Below, one piece after another: positions 5,206 to 5,747 of a stretch of 5,747 nt of DNA. A program made the position numbers and the translations under genes. Origin of the DNA: Deltaproteobacteria bacterium (GTDB lineage Bacteria > Desulfobacterota > GWC2-55-46 > DRQE01); NCBI GenBank assembly GCA_016219165.1, contig JACRCB010000050.1:1-5747 (forward strand), written 5' to 3'. Below the pieces are notes generated by a model. That model was not told where the DNA came from and did no database searches. It was given only the letters and a program-made list of their open reading frames with translations. The stretch's first letter is position 1. Each line of letters begins with the position of its first letter.

Positions 5206-5338
5206 ATATATCATAGGAGTATATCACAATTACAAGAACTTTCAAACTATGGCCCCGTCCCTTTGGGCCATGGCCGTTTTCTCTTATATCTTTGGCTTGC
5301 AATTCCCGGACTTGAGGCTATCATATATCATAAGGAGG
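5206..5338 (+). repeat. paired ATATATCATA-GGAG direct repeat upstream of the 97-aa gene
   Basis: ATATATCATAGGAG (5206-5219) recurs as ATATATCATAAGGAGG (5323-5338), differing by one inserted A. The second copy is the actual ribosome site of the gene at 5342. The first looks like a ribosome site but has no start codon at a useful distance. Between them is a hairpin, ATGGCCC/GGGCCAT (5249-5255/5265-5271). This suggests a past duplication of the leader or a repeated regulatory motif. Confidence 0.45.
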
Positions 5339-5341
5339 CGT

Positions 5342-5635
5342 ATGAAGAGAGTCCTTATCGCAGCGCTTCTTTTTTCTATTCTTGCGGCCGCTCCGGTTCC
5401 GCTTCTGGCGGTGGAAAGGGAGAAGCCCGAGCCTTCCGGTGATGCGGTCGTGATAGACCTGGTATTTATGAGGCCGCTCGGGCTTATTTCCCTTGTAGCC
5501 GGCACCGGGCTCTTCATAGCAGGGGTCCCGTTCACTGCGCCGACCGGGTCTTTAGGGACCGCGGCCAGAACGCTCATAGCCGGGCCGTTTAGATTCACTT
5601 TTGTAAGGCCGCTGGGTGAGGATATGGATTATTAG
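5342..5635 (+). CDS. small exported or membrane protein with paired RPLG motifs (function unknown)
   Basis: The 97-residue product begins MKRVLIAALLFSILAAAPVP, a clear signal-peptide shape (basic n-region, hydrophobic core, likely cleavage after LLA at 23). After an acidic linker it has MRPLG (43-47), a hydrophobic stretch LISLVAGTGLFIAGVPF (48-64), which is a likely membrane span, and a C-terminal segment ending FTFVRPLGEDMDY. The RPLG motif thus occurs on both sides of the hydrophobic segment. Small proteins with this RPLG/TGLFI/PF/RPLG layout are, to my memory, widespread in proteobacteria without a known role. The ATG is set by TAAGGAGG (5331-5338) three bases upstream and by the signal peptide. 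An in-frame ATG at 5249 would put 31 non-signal residues first and is rejected. The gene is divergent from the zinc-ribbon gene, with 226 bases between their starts. Confidence 0.85.
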   Translation: MKRVLIAALLFSILAAAPVPLLAVEREKPEPSGDAVVIDLVFMRPLGLISLVAGTGLFIAGVPFTAPTGSLGTAARTLIAGPFRFTFVRPLGEDMDY

Positions 5636-5642
5636 CCTTGCC

Positions 5643-5680
5643 GGGCCCGCATCTCCCTCCACCCGCGGCCCTGCCTTTTT
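5643..5680 (+). terminator. probable intrinsic terminator of the 97-aa gene
   Basis: GGGCC plus GC (5643-5650, one bulged C) pairs with GCGGCCC (5665-5671), followed after TGCC by TTTTT (5676-5680). It starts eight bases after the stop codon. The GC-rich stem and T-run fit a Rho-independent terminator, although the four-base gap before the T-run weakens it. Confidence 0.5.
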
Positions 5681-5698
5681 ACGTCCGTTAAACCCCAG

Positions 5699-5726
5699 GA
5701 AAATAAAAATCTGAAAATAAAAATCT
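5699..5726 (+). repeat. tandem A-rich 14-mer
   Basis: GAAAATAAAAATCT occurs twice head to tail (5699-5712 and 5713-5726) without a mismatch. It ends on the first base of a TTGACA box, so its A-tracts lie where an UP element would contact the RNA polymerase alpha subunit. Confidence 0.7.
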
Positions 5727-5747
5727 TGACAAATGCGGCCGCTTTAA
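5726..5747 (+). promoter_or_regulatory. promoter -35 box cut by window end
   Basis: A perfect TTGACA at 5726-5731 lies in intergenic sequence after a terminator and behind A-tracts. The matching -10 box would fall at about 5749-5754, outside the window. It probably drives a rightward gene just beyond the end. Confidence 0.45.

Noticed and set aside
5284..5598. Open frame on the minus strand opposite the 97-aa gene
   Set aside because: It has no ribosome site and no motif. The plus-strand product has a signal peptide and a strong ribosome site.

Overview
This is a bacterial chromosomal window with moderate to slightly high GC. It encodes one housekeeping enzyme (FolD), one large membrane transporter, and five small proteins that are either poorly characterised or unrecognised. 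Nothing in it is phage-like, plasmid-like or CRISPR-like. The FolD sequence, the two-domain Kef-type antiporter, a DUF2934 protein and the many GC-rich palindromic repeats suggest an environmental Gram-negative lineage such as Nitrospirota or Desulfobacterota. That placement is an impression from sequence style, not a demonstrated assignment.

Layout. Positions 1-213 hold most of a palindromic, MITE-like repeat element. folD follows on the minus strand (276-1130). Its promoter lies very close to its start codon, inside an inverted repeat. A divergent promoter with a perfect TTGACA box (1188-1216) reads rightward into a tandemly duplicated cassette. Each cassette unit is a 68-bp perfect-stem hairpin (1239-1306 and 1692-1759), a strong AAAGGAGG ribosome site, and a lysine/alanine-rich helical protein (110 aa at 1351-1683; 117 aa at 1820-2173). 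A second copy of the MITE-like element (2174-2314) begins directly after the second stop codon. A nested GC-rich palindrome (2364-2406) and a cation:proton antiporter of the Kef/CPA2 type (2451-4436, probable TTG start) come next. Two small genes then run on the minus strand: a DUF2934 protein (4553-4744) and a zinc-ribbon protein with a hairpin leader (4825-5115). A divergent 97-aa exported or membrane protein (5342-5635) precedes a probable terminator. The window ends at the -35 box of another promoter, which lies behind a tandem A-rich 14-mer.

How the parts relate. There is no single pathway here. FolD supplies one-carbon folates. The antiporter probably couples potassium or sodium efflux to proton uptake under control of a nucleotide-binding RCK/KTN domain. 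The most unusual signal is the hairpin-plus-gene cassette. The hairpins differ by a single base, whereas the two proteins they precede share only about 65% of residues. The hairpin is therefore either mobile or recently homogenised, or it is under much stronger constraint than the coding sequence. Together with the two MITE-like copies that bracket the folD-cassette block, it makes 1-2314 the most repeat-shaped part of the window.
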